In this document: piece by piece, positions 35,412-44,962 of the stretch
Layout: every line of letters starts with the position of its first letter
Numbering within the stretch: the stretch's first letter is position 1
DNA from: [Anoxybacillus] calidus
Lineage (GTDB): Bacteria; Bacillota; Bacilli; Bacillales; Anoxybacillaceae
Assembly: GCF_013760845.1 (NCBI RefSeq)
Contig: NZ_JACDUU010000007.1
Location: 124,001 to 188,000, forward strand
DNA length: 64,000 bases
Reading direction: 5' to 3'
Notes under the pieces: generated by a model
What the model saw: only the letters and a program-made list of their open reading frames with translations
Database searches by the model: none
Told to the model about the DNA's origin: nothing
Program-made: the position numbers and the translations under genes

Positions 35412-36245
35412 TTACTCTCCTTCCAGTTCAGTGATGATGTCAAACAACGTATGTTTTAACACGAACAGGCGATATTCCGCCGAGCCTTCAATATCATCTA
35501 AAATTGGACGAGGAAGGTGGTGAAGAGCTTCGTTGATTCTTGATTCGAGTGGGAGTTGTCGATCATTTAGACGCTCTTCTACTGTTTGGGAACGAAATGG
35601 AAATGGACAGACACCACTAAATGCAACTCTGATTTGTTCATTTGTTTTTAATGCTGCCACCGTCACAAGTGGATATCCGACTTCCCATTGTTTTCGCTTT
35701 TTTATACTTCGGTAGGGAAGGGAGAGGTATGTTTGTTCTGTCATGATTTGGACAAGAAATTCCCCAGGGTGTAGCCGCATTTGTTTCTGAAAAATTTGCT
35801 GGATTGGCAGTTGCTTTAATCCATCTTTTCCTGCAATGATGACATCACTATCGGTTAGCAATAGTGGCAACACGGCTTCTCGATAAAAAATTTGTCCACA
35901 AATATTTCCCCCTAATGTAATTTGATTACGCGCCGTACGGTCAGCGACTTCGCTTGCTGCTTTACTTAACAGAGGAAATACGTTCGCTTCTTCAATCGTC
36001 GTTAAAGATAACGCCGCCCCGAGTACAAGATAGTTTTTATCGAAACGGAGGGTACGGCACTCGGGAATACCTTTTATGTCAATGACCGCCTCGGTAAAGA
36101 CGAGGTTTAATCGCGACAGGGTAATAATTTCTGTTCCGCCCGCGTAATACATCGTTTTTTTTCCTTGTTGTTGTAGTGTCTGAAACAATTGAATCGCTTC
36201 TTGAATCGATGACGGTTGGTGATACGTAAAGTCAAATGGAACCAT
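35412..36245 (-). CDS. pucC: Xanthine dehydrogenase-type FAD subunit
   Basis: A 277-residue FAD-binding subunit of the CoxM/XdhB type. The FAD motif KTMYYAGGTEIITL and the later RNQITLGGNICGQIF loop are present. Length equals that expected of PucC. The start was placed at ATG 36245, 14 bp inside the end of the large-subunit gene and behind AGAAGGGTGA; a frame open 87 bp further upstream has no ribosome binding site. Function is transfer of electrons to NAD+ or another acceptor. Confidence 0.88.
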   Translation of the reverse strand: MVPFDFTYHQPSSIQEAIQLFQTLQQQGKKTMYYAGGTEIITLSRLNLVFTEAVIDIKGIPECRTLRFDKNYLVLGAALSLTTIEEANVFPLLSKAASEVADRTARNQITLGGNICGQIFYREAVLPLLLTDSDVIIAGKDGLKQLPIQQIFQKQMRLHPGEFLVQIMTEQTYLSLPYRSIKKRKQWEVGYPLVTVAALKTNEQIRVAFSGVCPFPFRSQTVEERLNDRQLPLESRINEALHHLPRPILDDIEGSAEYRLFVLKHTLFDIITELEGE

Positions 36246-38556
36246 GGTGTTCACCCTTCTTTTTTCGCCAAATAAGCTCAGGAACAAGAGGAAGTTCGTT
36301 AAGCGGTACTTCCGCAGCAATGGATAATGCATTTGCTAATGCCGCGGGCATTCCAATTAAGCCGTGTTCACCAGCACCGCGAGCGCCATAAGGAGCATCG
36401 ATTTGTGGCGTTTCAACAAATTCGACCACATACTCCGGATGTTCGCCAAAACGGAGCGGTCGATACGTTCGTAGCTGTGGATTCAACACTCTTTCATATC
36501 GATCAAAGAGGAATGTTTCACGGCTTGCCCAGCTAAGCCCCATACTCATTGCCCCTATCACTTGCCCAATGGCTGCTTTTTCATTGAGCACTTTTCCAAT
36601 ATCAATGACGGAAACAGCTCTGATGATTTTATACGTGTAATCTCGTTTATCGAATTCGATTTCGACGGCTTGCGCTCCCACCGTCCATTCCGGCCCCGGT
36701 TTTCCTGCGCCGGTTTCTTTATCTAAATAGGTTAAATGTCTTAAAATGTAATTGCCAAGCCCGATGATTTGCCCGCCGATGGCGTTTCCGTTCGGATATT
36801 TGTATCCGTAGGCGATGTCTTTTATATCGACGTAAATAGTTGGATCGTCCCGTAAAAAAACTTTTCCGTAGCCGACTTCTAAGTCTTCGATGGGTGTGCG
36901 CAATACGATAGAAGCAATTTCTTTTAATTGACGAATCGCATCATCTGCTGCTTCCAGCACGGCTCTTCCTGCCATAAACGTTCCTCTGCTTGCCACCGTT
37001 TTCCAATGTTCAGGGGTTGTTTGCGTATCGACTTCCATCTTCACATGAATGTCTTTTATATCCATTTTCATCTTTTCGGCAAGTATTTGTGCAAGAATCG
37101 TTTTTGTCCCGGTGCCAATCTCGACAACGCCAGAGATGAGGTTAATGCTCCCATCTGGGTTAAACGTTAAAATAGCTCCGGAACTAGCGTCTGTATCCAC
37201 GGTTGACGTTTTCCATATACAACTAACGCCTTTGGCGCGAACGGTGCGCGCATCGATTTCGATACGCTGCCAATCGTCCCAATGAATCAATTCGCGCAAT
37301 CGTTTGATGCATTTTGGTAAATTGCCAACGTTGCTGTTGTTTAAAAGAACTTGTGTTGGTGTCGTGTGGCCGGGGCGGATAGCGTTTTTCATTCGCAATT
37401 CTAGGCGGTCCATCTGCAGCTTTTCTGCCAGTAGATCCATCGTTCGTTCGATCGCAAATGAAAGCTCTCCGTGACCGAAGCCGCGGAACGGGCAGGCATA
37501 TGGATGATTTGTGTACACGCATAACGAATCGCACCAAACGTTTTCAATATGATAAGGGCCTGTGCAATCAACAGCACCAGCGCGGCTGACGTCAATCGCT
37601 TTATCAGAATAAGCTCCTCCATCAAATAAATAAAGAATTTCCGCTGCTTTTAAGTAACCATCATTCGTACAGCCGAGTTTGACGGTAGCTTCCAAGCCAA
37701 TATGAACCGGCGAAGTAATAATGTCGTCTTCTCTTGTATTCCAGATGCTCACTTTTCTCCCACCGACGGCTTTTGACGCTAAGTACGCTAGAAGTTCTAA
37801 TTGAACAGGAGTTTTCCCGCCATAAGCACCGCCGACGAGCGGAGTGTGGACAATCACTTTTCCGACATCTTCTCCAAAGTATGAACTAATCAGCTTTTTT
37901 ATCATAAAAGGTGATTGAGAAGAAGCGTGAATCATAATGTATCCATCTGGGCGAATTTCGGCGATAGCGCATCTTGTTTCCATTGCTGCATGGTCCGATG
38001 GGGAAAAGGAAATGTTCGCCTCCACGACGACATCGCTTTCTGCCCAGCCTTTTTCCATATTGCCTTTGCGAATTTTCGTGCGGTGAGCAATATTCGTGTT
38101 GGGTTCAGGATAAGTTCCTATTCCTTTTTGATAACTTCCTAGTTGCTCATGGATTAAGGGCGCTCCTTCTTTCAACGCTTCACGAGGTGAGCCAACAACA
38201 GGAAGAGGTTCATAAGTAATCCGGACAAGATTTGCAGCTTTTTCCGCTTGAACGAGCGTATCCGCCACAACAACAGCAACAACTTCACCATGATAACGCA
38301 CTTTTTCAAACGCAATCGGAGGACGGTCACGCAAATCTTCCCCGGTAAGTGGCAATCCTTCTCCTGTCAAAATGGCTCTTACACCTGGAACGGTTTGAGC
38401 GGCCCGGGTGTCAATTTCTTTAATTTTGGCATGGGCGTATCGGCTTGTAACAAGTTTGGCATGCAAGGTTCCTGCCTTTATATAGTCATTCGTATATTTG
38501 GCCGCACCGGTTACTTTATCCCATGCCTCTTTGCGAATGACGCTGTTTCCAATCAT
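36232..38556 (-). CDS. pucD: Xanthine dehydrogenase-type molybdopterin subunit
   Basis: A 774-residue catalytic subunit that binds molybdopterin cytosine dinucleotide and hydroxylates the substrate. GGAYGGKTPVQLELLAYLAS, FRGFGHGELSFAIE and the terminal GARGAGEHGLIGMPAALANA (with the catalytic Glu) mark the xanthine dehydrogenase family. The start was set at ATG 38556, in an ATGA overlap with pucB and behind GAGGGA. The gene order A-B-D-C-E differs from pucABCDE of B. subtilis. Nicotinate, aldehyde or another heterocycle cannot be excluded as substrate. Confidence 0.9.
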   Translation of the reverse strand: MIGNSVIRKEAWDKVTGAAKYTNDYIKAGTLHAKLVTSRYAHAKIKEIDTRAAQTVPGVRAILTGEGLPLTGEDLRDRPPIAFEKVRYHGEVVAVVVADTLVQAEKAANLVRITYEPLPVVGSPREALKEGAPLIHEQLGSYQKGIGTYPEPNTNIAHRTKIRKGNMEKGWAESDVVVEANISFSPSDHAAMETRCAIAEIRPDGYIMIHASSQSPFMIKKLISSYFGEDVGKVIVHTPLVGGAYGGKTPVQLELLAYLASKAVGGRKVSIWNTREDDIITSPVHIGLEATVKLGCTNDGYLKAAEILYLFDGGAYSDKAIDVSRAGAVDCTGPYHIENVWCDSLCVYTNHPYACPFRGFGHGELSFAIERTMDLLAEKLQMDRLELRMKNAIRPGHTTPTQVLLNNSNVGNLPKCIKRLRELIHWDDWQRIEIDARTVRAKGVSCIWKTSTVDTDASSGAILTFNPDGSINLISGVVEIGTGTKTILAQILAEKMKMDIKDIHVKMEVDTQTTPEHWKTVASRGTFMAGRAVLEAADDAIRQLKEIASIVLRTPIEDLEVGYGKVFLRDDPTIYVDIKDIAYGYKYPNGNAIGGQIIGLGNYILRHLTYLDKETGAGKPGPEWTVGAQAVEIEFDKRDYTYKIIRAVSVIDIGKVLNEKAAIGQVIGAMSMGLSWASRETFLFDRYERVLNPQLRTYRPLRFGEHPEYVVEFVETPQIDAPYGARGAGEHGLIGMPAALANALSIAAEVPLNELPLVPELIWRKKKGEHHGSI

Positions 38557-39188
38557 ACGTGAATCCCTCGCTTTCTTTCCCATTTATCGATGGCGAGCAA
38601 ATAGTCTTCTTTTGTGTCAATGTCGAAAAAAATATCGGGGTCTTTGTATTCAAGCATCCGTCCTTTTCCTTGCCAACGCTCGCGAATAAGTTTTCGCGCG
38701 CCCTCATCTCCGGTTAGCTGAAGTAAATCCGAAAAGGTTTTGGCCGAAAATAATGTAGGTGGCATCGGAATTCCTTGATTAGTGAAAGTGATATAAGGAG
38801 CGGGGTGAAGTTTATAATGGAAAAGTAATTCATTAATCATTGTTTTGGTTACAAATGGCTGGTCGGCTAATAAAACAATGACCGCTTTTGCTTGTAATTG
38901 TATCGCTTGTTTTAGGCCGCATATTAACGAGTGTGCTTGCCCGTAAGAGGAATGTGAACAAGAAACGATGCTCCATTTTTTACTCGTGAATAACTCAGGA
39001 GCAATCCAATCAAGTGAATCTCCTTCTTTCGCAACGACAATGACATGATGAAGATGGGAGTGGAGAGCGGTTTTTAATGCGACACTGCCAAGATATTTTC
39101 CAGCGAAGGGAAGCGTTAATTTATCCGTTCCCATCCGCGCGCTTTTGCCCGCTGCCAAATAAATGCCGATGATTCGAGGAACATTCAT
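38553..39188 (-). CDS. pucB: Molybdenum cofactor cytidylyltransferase-like protein
   Basis: A 211-residue nucleotidyltransferase of the MocA/MobA-like family. The N-terminal LAAGKSARMGTDKLTLPFAG is the nucleotide-binding loop, with VIVLLADQPFVT the metal-binding strand. It would attach CMP to molybdopterin for the hydroxylase encoded next. It overlaps both neighbours by 4 bp (ATGA). Confidence 0.88.
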   Translation of the reverse strand: MNVPRIIGIYLAAGKSARMGTDKLTLPFAGKYLGSVALKTALHSHLHHVIVVAKEGDSLDWIAPELFTSKKWSIVSCSHSSYGQAHSLICGLKQAIQLQAKAVIVLLADQPFVTKTMINELLFHYKLHPAPYITFTNQGIPMPPTLFSAKTFSDLLQLTGDEGARKLIRERWQGKGRMLEYKDPDIFFDIDTKEDYLLAIDKWERKRGIHV

Positions 39189-40228
39189 GGAAACACCACT
39201 TTTTTTATACGACCGTTTCGCAATACGTGAATCATTTCGGACAGCACGCTCATTGCAATTTCTTCGGGACCGCGCGCACCAATCGGTAAACCGATGGGCG
39301 AATGAATATACGGCGGCACTTGATCGGTTGAGAGTAAGCGGGCGGTTCGTTTTTTCGGACCTAAAACGCCAAGATAGTATAACGGTTGATGGAGTAATAG
39401 GGACAAAATTTCTTGGTCGTGTTGGAAGTGATGGGTCATTACTACCACAAAATCACGTTCATTGAGTGCAAGTGTTGGTATGATTTCGTTAGGAAAACCG
39501 AGAATCCATTCGTCGGCATCGGGAAAATGTTCAGCGTGACAAAAAGCAGGCCGCCAATCGGTAACGGTAACGCAAAACCCTAGTTGCTTTGCGAACGAGG
39601 CGAGCGGTTTCGCATCTGGGTTGGCACCGAAAATCACAAGGCGCGGTTTCGGCCAGTAATGATGTATGTAAAAAGGAATGTCGGAAATGGTTTGGATTCC
39701 GCTTCTCGTTTGGAAAGGAGGTGTTGTTTGGAATAAATTGTAAATATCTTTAGGAATTTCCTCGTCAAAGCCGCCGAATATGTGCCCTCTTTCGGTTAAA
39801 AAGAGAAGCTTTTTTTCTTCGTCCGCTTCATCCGTTAATTTTCTTGCAAACAGGACGTGTTCTCCACGGTCTAGGTAACTCTTTACGGTAAGCAAAAAGT
39901 CACGAAACGTTTCGGTAATCGGTTGTAAGAGAATATGAATGGTTCCGTTACATCCCGTTCCTTGTCCCCATGAAAGGTCATCTTCATGCTTCATATCAAA
40001 AACAAACGTTTCTGCAGCTTCTTTCTGTAACACTTCCTGAGCTTTCACTGCCAAATCTTCCTCCAGACATCCACCGCTTAACACGCCAATTTGTGTTCCA
40101 TCGCCTTGAAACAACATGCAAGCTCCTTCCTTGCGATAGGCAGAGCCCTCAACGTGAATAATGGTAGCTAAAACACTCTTCGTGTTTGATTCGTTAATAA
40201 CCTCGAGGACGCGGTAAATATCATCCAT
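39185..40228 (-). CDS. pucA: XdhC/CoxI-family molybdenum hydroxylase maturation factor
   Basis: A 347-residue XdhC-like protein. The N-terminal XdhC/CoxI domain shows SVLATIIHVEGSAYRKEGACML and VLSGGCLEEDLA; the C-terminal Rossmann domain starts PRLVIFGANPDAKPLASFAK. In relatives it binds molybdenum cofactor, helps insert the terminal sulfur and protects it until delivery. First gene of the operon, GGAAGGAGG upstream. The 267-bp region in front, shared with a divergent hydrolase gene, should hold the promoter; I cannot identify a PucR site. Confidence 0.88.
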   Translation of the reverse strand: MDDIYRVLEVINESNTKSVLATIIHVEGSAYRKEGACMLFQGDGTQIGVLSGGCLEEDLAVKAQEVLQKEAAETFVFDMKHEDDLSWGQGTGCNGTIHILLQPITETFRDFLLTVKSYLDRGEHVLFARKLTDEADEEKKLLFLTERGHIFGGFDEEIPKDIYNLFQTTPPFQTRSGIQTISDIPFYIHHYWPKPRLVIFGANPDAKPLASFAKQLGFCVTVTDWRPAFCHAEHFPDADEWILGFPNEIIPTLALNERDFVVVMTHHFQHDQEILSLLLHQPLYYLGVLGPKKRTARLLSTDQVPPYIHSPIGLPIGARGPEEIAMSVLSEMIHVLRNGRIKKVVFP

Positions 40229-40495
40229 TTTTTCCCTTCCTCCTTCGCTATTTCATTGTATTAAACGGTTTGTGTGTATATGTGCTGCAATTTGTTTTTT
40301 CTGTTCGTTTGCGACTTCATGGATTGTGAAAGGTGAGTGAATTTTGGGAAACAAGAAGGTTAAGAGTGGTTAACGATTATACTTAATTTCTTTCACGAAA
40401 AAACACGAAAGACGTAAGAATGAAGCAAAAGGAAGGAGAATATGATGGTATAAGCATTTATGTAAACAATTTTGAATTAAGAAAGGATGAACGGA

Positions 40496-41347
40496 ATGAA
40501 GGACATGAAGATCAAGGTGAACAGAATTGATCTTCATTTAGTGGATTTCGGTGGACAGGGAGAACCGATTATTTGTGTTCACGGTTTAACGGCGAACAGT
40601 CGGTTTTGGGATGCGGTCGCAGAGAGACTGATAGATCGTTACCATGTACTTGCCGTTGATTTAAGGGGACGCGGTGATAGCGAAAAGCCGACATTAGGTT
40701 ACAATGTACGCCAGCATGCAGAAGATATTTTGGGAGTTATTGATTTTTTTGGGTTTGAAAAAATCGTTTACATGGGGCATTCTCTCGGTGCTCTTATTGG
40801 AGCGTGTTTTGCGGCAACTTATCCGGAGCGGTTGTCTCGGTTAGTTCTCGTTGATGGAGGAGTCGATGTCGATCTGCAAGTCTACGAGAAAATTCGTCCG
40901 GCGATTGAACGGCTTGATATCGTATTTCCTGATTTTGCGACCTTTTTAAGCGAAATGAGAAAAAATCCGTTTTTCGATGAATGGAATGAATATGTGGAGC
41001 AGTATTTTTATGCCGATGTTGAACATCGACCAGATGGTTCAGTGTGTTCAAAAGCAAGCAAACAGGCAATCTTGGAGGAGATAAAAGCACTTAGAGAAAC
41101 ATCGATTAACGTGTTCCATGAACAAATTCAGACTCCAACGTTACTTTTATGGGCTCCAGATTGTTTTAAAGATGGCAAAACATTTATGGTAACAAGAGAA
41201 CAAGGGGAAAAACTGGCTGCTACTTTGCCAAACAGCCGTTTTGTTGAAATAAAAAATGCGAATCATTATTCCATTATTTTGTCGAAGTATAAACAATTGA
41301 TTCGCGAAGTAAAAGATTTTTTAGAGTCAACAAAAATAAAAGGGTGA
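40496..41347 (+). CDS. Alpha/beta hydrolase
   Basis: A 283-residue alpha/beta hydrolase. The oxyanion-hole motif VHGLTANSRFWDAV, the nucleophile elbow MGHSLGALIG and the final HYSIIL histidine are in order, with an acid probably in LLLWAPDCF. It is likely an esterase or a C-C bond hydrolase; the substrate is unknown. Start ATG 40496 follows AAAGGATGA; an ATG three codons earlier overlaps that site. A second hydrolase of related type follows after 6 bp, so the two form an operon. Confidence 0.85.
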   Translation: MKDMKIKVNRIDLHLVDFGGQGEPIICVHGLTANSRFWDAVAERLIDRYHVLAVDLRGRGDSEKPTLGYNVRQHAEDILGVIDFFGFEKIVYMGHSLGALIGACFAATYPERLSRLVLVDGGVDVDLQVYEKIRPAIERLDIVFPDFATFLSEMRKNPFFDEWNEYVEQYFYADVEHRPDGSVCSKASKQAILEEIKALRETSINVFHEQIQTPTLLLWAPDCFKDGKTFMVTREQGEKLAATLPNSRFVEIKNANHYSIILSKYKQLIREVKDFLESTKIKG

Positions 41348-41353
41348 TAAAAA

Positions 41354-42250
41354 ATGAGAAAAGTAGAGTTAAAATCTGTGAAATTACCGAATGGAGAAAC
41401 AATTGGCTATAGGGAGAGGGAAGGAGGGGACAAAGTTGTTCTTCTCGTTCACGGCAACATGATTTCCTCGAAGCATTGGGACCTTGTTTTTGAAAGTATG
41501 GATGAAACATATAAGCTGTACGCTCTGGATTTACGTGGTCAAGGAGTTTCGTCGTATAACCAACCTATTAACTCGTTAAAAGACTTTTCAGAAGATGTAA
41601 AACTCTTTGTTGATGCGCTCGATCTACAAAAATTCTCACTTGTCGGCTGGTCCATGGGTGGCGGTGTCAGTATGCAGTTTGCTGCTGATTATCCTGATTA
41701 TGTGGAAAAGCTTGTGCTGCTTGCTTCATTATCTACAAGAGGATATCCGCTTTACAAAGTCAATGAGAATGGGCAGCCAGTATGGACTGAACGACTCAAA
41801 ACAAAGGAAGAAATCGCTCAAGACACAGCTAGAAGCATCCCGATATCGAATGCTTATAAAAATAAGGATAAAGAATTTTTAAGACAACTATTCAATCTCA
41901 CCATGTATACGCACAATCAGCCATCTCCCGAAAGATATGACGTCTACCTAGACGATGTGTTAACACAGAGAAATTTGCTTGATGTCTATTACGCGATGAA
42001 TCGCTTTAATATTAGCCGAAAACATAATGGGCTTGTAGAAGGAACGGGGGAAGTAGAGCGTATTACCGCCCCAACACTGATCATTTGGGGAGAGCATGAT
42101 TTAATTGTAACGAAAACCATGCAGAAGGAAATTGTTGAAGATTTTAGAGGGATGGCAAAGTTTGTGATATTGCCTAATACAGGCCACTCACCATTAATCG
42201 ATCATCTTGATGGTCTGTTAAAAGAATTGGATCGTTTTCTTCGTTCATAG
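41354..42250 (+). CDS. Alpha/beta hydrolase
   Basis: A 298-residue alpha/beta hydrolase paralogous in fold to its upstream neighbour. LVHGNMISSKHWDLVFE holds the oxyanion residues, GWSMGGGVSMQFA the nucleophile Ser, IIWGEHDLIV the acid region and TGHSPLIDH the catalytic His. AAAGGGTGATAAAAA precedes the ATG. Function unknown; pairing suggests two steps on one substrate or recent divergence. Confidence 0.87.
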   Translation: MRKVELKSVKLPNGETIGYREREGGDKVVLLVHGNMISSKHWDLVFESMDETYKLYALDLRGQGVSSYNQPINSLKDFSEDVKLFVDALDLQKFSLVGWSMGGGVSMQFAADYPDYVEKLVLLASLSTRGYPLYKVNENGQPVWTERLKTKEEIAQDTARSIPISNAYKNKDKEFLRQLFNLTMYTHNQPSPERYDVYLDDVLTQRNLLDVYYAMNRFNISRKHNGLVEGTGEVERITAPTLIIWGEHDLIVTKTMQKEIVEDFRGMAKFVILPNTGHSPLIDHLDGLLKELDRFLRS

Positions 42251-42256
42251 GGGATT

Positions 42257-42293
42257 ACTAGAGGAAGAGAGGGATCTTTTCCTCTAGTTTTTG
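42257..42293. terminator. Terminator of the hydrolase pair
   Basis: ACTAGAGGA (42257-42265) pairs with TCCTCTAGT (42280-42288), followed by TTTTTG. The convergent gene ends 5 bp further on. Confidence 0.85.
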
Positions 42294-42297
42294 TTCA

Positions 42298-42612
42298 TTA
42301 ATAAAATGCTTCGTTTAATTCCCAAGATTCAACGATTGCATAAGCCGTTTGCGGGTCAAATCCTCTACCGATTAAATATGTCATTGCTGCGATTTCTTGC
42401 AGCGCGTGTGCAAACGATGTCGTCTGCGCTTCTTTTAAACCGTATTGAACAAAAGGAGCAATCGTGCTGAGTGTCTGGTCTTTTAACTGAGGATACAAAG
42501 GTTGTTTTATTTGCTGATGTGCTATCATCTCAGACTGTGGGTATTGCGGAAATTGGGTAACTGTTTGAGGTTGGTAATAAGGTGTTGGATAGGGAATAGA
42601 GTAATAATGCAT
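42298..42612 (-). CDS. Pro/Tyr/Gln-rich hypothetical protein
   Basis: A 104-residue protein of unknown function. Residues 1-45 are low complexity with many Pro, Tyr and Gln (YYSIPYPTPYYQPQTVTQFP), the rest is a helical domain (YGLKEAQTTSFAHALQEIAA ... GRGFDPQTAYAIVESWELNE). There is no signal peptide or membrane segment. AAGGAAG precedes the ATG. The composition recalls spore coat or coat-associated proteins of Bacillaceae, which is only a guess. Confidence 0.75.
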   Translation of the reverse strand: MHYYSIPYPTPYYQPQTVTQFPQYPQSEMIAHQQIKQPLYPQLKDQTLSTIAPFVQYGLKEAQTTSFAHALQEIAAMTYLIGRGFDPQTAYAIVESWELNEAFY

Positions 42613-42751
42613 GCTTTAACTTCCTTTCTTTATGTTTCTCTAATTTTAAACTCAACTTATACTATGTTCCGCTATTGTCCCTTGTATTAGATATATGCCT
42701 ATTTTTAGGCGATGTCTTTGGGATAAAGCAAGTAGCAAGATGTTGTGTTAA

Positions 42752-43005
42752 CATATGGCTCAGAAGGAAATAAACTTCATGGAAAAGAATTTGTCCTTGC
42801 TATTTCAACAGGGGGCTAGAGGCAGCATATCAAGCAGGTGAATATAATCAATATTCGATGAGCGAAGTTACGTGTTTTCTTCACGCAATAGTCGATTTAA
42901 TAGGGACGCATTTTCTTACCATCCTTTATTGTTTACGGTGTAAGAAACTTAACGGACGAACAGCTGCAAGAAAGCGCTGAGCAATGAGTAAACCATATTA
43001 CCAAA
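42752..43005 (+). pseudogene. NAD(P)H oxidoreductase (flavodoxin-like, YwrO/KefF type), decayed
   Basis: The plus strand reads YGSEGNKLHGKEFVLAISTG, then after stops and shifts the pieces IGTHFLPSFIVYGVRNLTDE and QLQESAEQ. These are the typical C-terminal half of the YwrO/KefF oxidoreductases (YG.GG..L.GK..LLAISTGG ... GM.FLPPFIVYG). Several in-frame stops and no start show it is dead. The N-terminal half is missing; the region 42613-42750 holds nothing recognisable. Confidence 0.7.
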
Positions 43006-43082
43006 CCACTATTGTGTTTAGGACGAAAAGAGGGGGACAAAAATTATCAGCCCCCCTGATTTTATGAATTTTTTCCGCTGGA

Positions 43083-44075
43083 TTATGATAGTTTTACAAC
43101 CGTTCTGCCACGTAGTTTGCCTTTTAGAATATTCGATAATGCATCAGGAAGTTGTTCAAGAGTTACTTCTTGGGCAATAGATTCTAGTAAATGATCAGGT
43201 TTTAAATCGTTAGCCATTCGTTCCCAAATTTGTTTTCGTAATTCCATTGGGCAATATACAGAATCGATACCAAGTAAGTTAACTCCACGTAGGATAAATG
43301 GGAAGACGGTCGTTGGAACGTCGGCGCCACCCGTTAACCCACTGACAGCTACTGAACCGTTATATTGGATTCTGCTAAGGATAGCGGCAAGGGTTCTTCC
43401 GCCAACAGGGTCAACGGCTGCTGCCCAATATTGTTTATCTAATGGGCGGATCTGTTCTGGACAAACTTCTTCACGAGAGAGGACTTCTTTTGCACCGAGT
43501 GCGCGCAAATATTCATGTTCTGTTTCTTTGCCTGTACTTGCGACAACATGATAGTTTCGTTTTGCTAACATGGAAACAGCGATGCTTCCAACTCCACCAG
43601 TTGCTCCTGTAACGAGTACTTTTCCTTTTTCAGGAGTTAATCCATTTTCTTCTAAACGATGGATAGACAATGCAGCAGTAAACCCTGCAGTCCCTAAAGC
43701 CATTGCTTCTTTTAGTGTTAATCCTTTTGGTAGAGGCACAATCCAATCTCCAGGAATACGGGCATATTCACTATAACCTCCGTAATGAGACACACCGATT
43801 TCATAGCTCGTTGCAATGACTTCGTCCCCTTCTTTAAATCGCGGGTCTTTAGAAGAAGCAACAATACCGGCAAGATCGATTCCTGGGACAAACGGATACG
43901 ATTTAACAATTTTTCCATTCGGAATGGAGGCTAACCCATCTTTATAGTTGACACTGGAATAGGCAACCTTAATGACGACATCTCCTTCTGGAAGGTCATT
44001 CATAGAGATGGTTTGTACATTCACTGTAAAATCTGTCTCCGTTTTGTTCACTACTAAGGCTCTGAATTGATCCAC
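43083..44075 (-). CDS. YhdH/AcuI-family quinone oxidoreductase (acrylyl-CoA reductase type)
   Basis: A 330-residue zinc-free medium-chain dehydrogenase/reductase. YSSVNYKDGLAS and FVPGIDLAGIV in the catalytic half, and the NADPH-binding VLVTGATGGVGSIAVSMLA with the downstream ASTGKETEHEYLRALGAKEV, mark the YhdH/YhfP/AcuI group, known to reduce acryloyl-CoA or similar alpha,beta-unsaturated compounds. It is divergent from a TetR gene 130 bp away that probably controls it. The ribosome binding site AAGGGGGATG lies at the expected distance. Confidence 0.88.
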   Translation of the reverse strand: MDQFRALVVNKTETDFTVNVQTISMNDLPEGDVVIKVAYSSVNYKDGLASIPNGKIVKSYPFVPGIDLAGIVASSKDPRFKEGDEVIATSYEIGVSHYGGYSEYARIPGDWIVPLPKGLTLKEAMALGTAGFTAALSIHRLEENGLTPEKGKVLVTGATGGVGSIAVSMLAKRNYHVVASTGKETEHEYLRALGAKEVLSREEVCPEQIRPLDKQYWAAAVDPVGGRTLAAILSRIQYNGSVAVSGLTGGADVPTTVFPFILRGVNLLGIDSVYCPMELRKQIWERMANDLKPDHLLESIAQEVTLEQLPDALSNILKGKLRGRTVVKLS

Positions 44076-44205
44076 TTGACATCCCCCTTATAGCTTATTC
44101 ATATTCTTGCCTATTACGATAACAAAATTATTCTGTCCGGTCAAAATATTTTTGTCGTCAAAATTATGTATAATATCGTTATGATCGAAATCAAGAGGTG
44201 ACTTT

Positions 44206-44793
44206 ATGAAGAAAAAAGCGGAAGAAAGGCGAGAACAAATTTTAAGGGCTGCTTTTCAAGCGGTTTCAGATAAAGGATACGAAACGGTTACATTACAGGA
44301 TATTGCTGATTATGCAGGTGTAAGCAAAGGAGTTACGAACTATTACTTTGAAAATAAGGAAGATGTTTTTTTAAGCTTGTTGGAATGGGTGACGGATCGT
44401 ATTTATCAACAAGAGTATAAAGCGGTTAGTAAACAAACAACGGCGATCGAAAAATTAGAGGCATACCTCTACTCTGTTTTTATCAATCCAGAAAAAAATA
44501 AAAAATTTTACAAAGTTTATCTTGACTTTATGGCGCAAGCAAGTCGAAATCCGCAATATCGGCAAATTAATCTAAAGTTTTACGAAAACTGTTGGAAAAT
44601 AGGCCGTGATATTGTTTCGCTCGGTCAAAAAGAAGGAACATTTTCACCTGACATTCATGTAGATACAGCTTCAAAAATGATTCGATCGATCATTGATGGA
44701 TGTCTCATTCAATGGTTAATGCGTGATGAAGATCATCTTCATGAGTTTTATAAGAATACTTGCTATGAGGTTATTTTAAAATATTTAAAATAA
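44206..44793 (+). CDS. TetR-family transcriptional regulator
   Basis: A 195-residue regulator. The helix-turn-helix is residues about 25-47 (TVTLQDIADYAGVSKGVTNY), preceded by the usual REQILRAAFQAVSDKGYE. The C-terminal ligand domain is all helical with no named signature. AGAGGTGACTTT precedes the ATG, and TATAAT at 44170-44175 is a likely -10. Its divergent placement suggests control of the adjacent oxidoreductase gene and of itself. Confidence 0.88.
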   Translation: MKKKAEERREQILRAAFQAVSDKGYETVTLQDIADYAGVSKGVTNYYFENKEDVFLSLLEWVTDRIYQQEYKAVSKQTTAIEKLEAYLYSVFINPEKNKKFYKVYLDFMAQASRNPQYRQINLKFYENCWKIGRDIVSLGQKEGTFSPDIHVDTASKMIRSIIDGCLIQWLMRDEDHLHEFYKNTCYEVILKYLK

Positions 44794-44942
44794 GCAAATC
44801 GTCTATTTATCGCTTTTGTCGAATCGTTTACTAAAGCTTCATATTATCCCAATGTTACTATTTTAAAAAACATTGCACACTCAAAGTAAAATGTTTATAG
44901 GGATAGAAGCAGTTGTTTTCGTTACAACTATATATTAAAAAG

Positions 44943-44962
44943 CCGAGAGACTTATCTCTCGG
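44943..44962. terminator. Terminator overlapping the end of the membrane protein gene
   Basis: CCGAGAGA / TCTCTCGG with a 4-nt loop; on the minus strand it is followed by CTTTTTAAT. The stop codon of the gene lies inside the hairpin. Confidence 0.8.

Noticed and set aside
40229-40495. PucR operator between pucA and the divergent hydrolase gene
   Set aside because: No convincing conserved site could be identified by eye, so none is listed.
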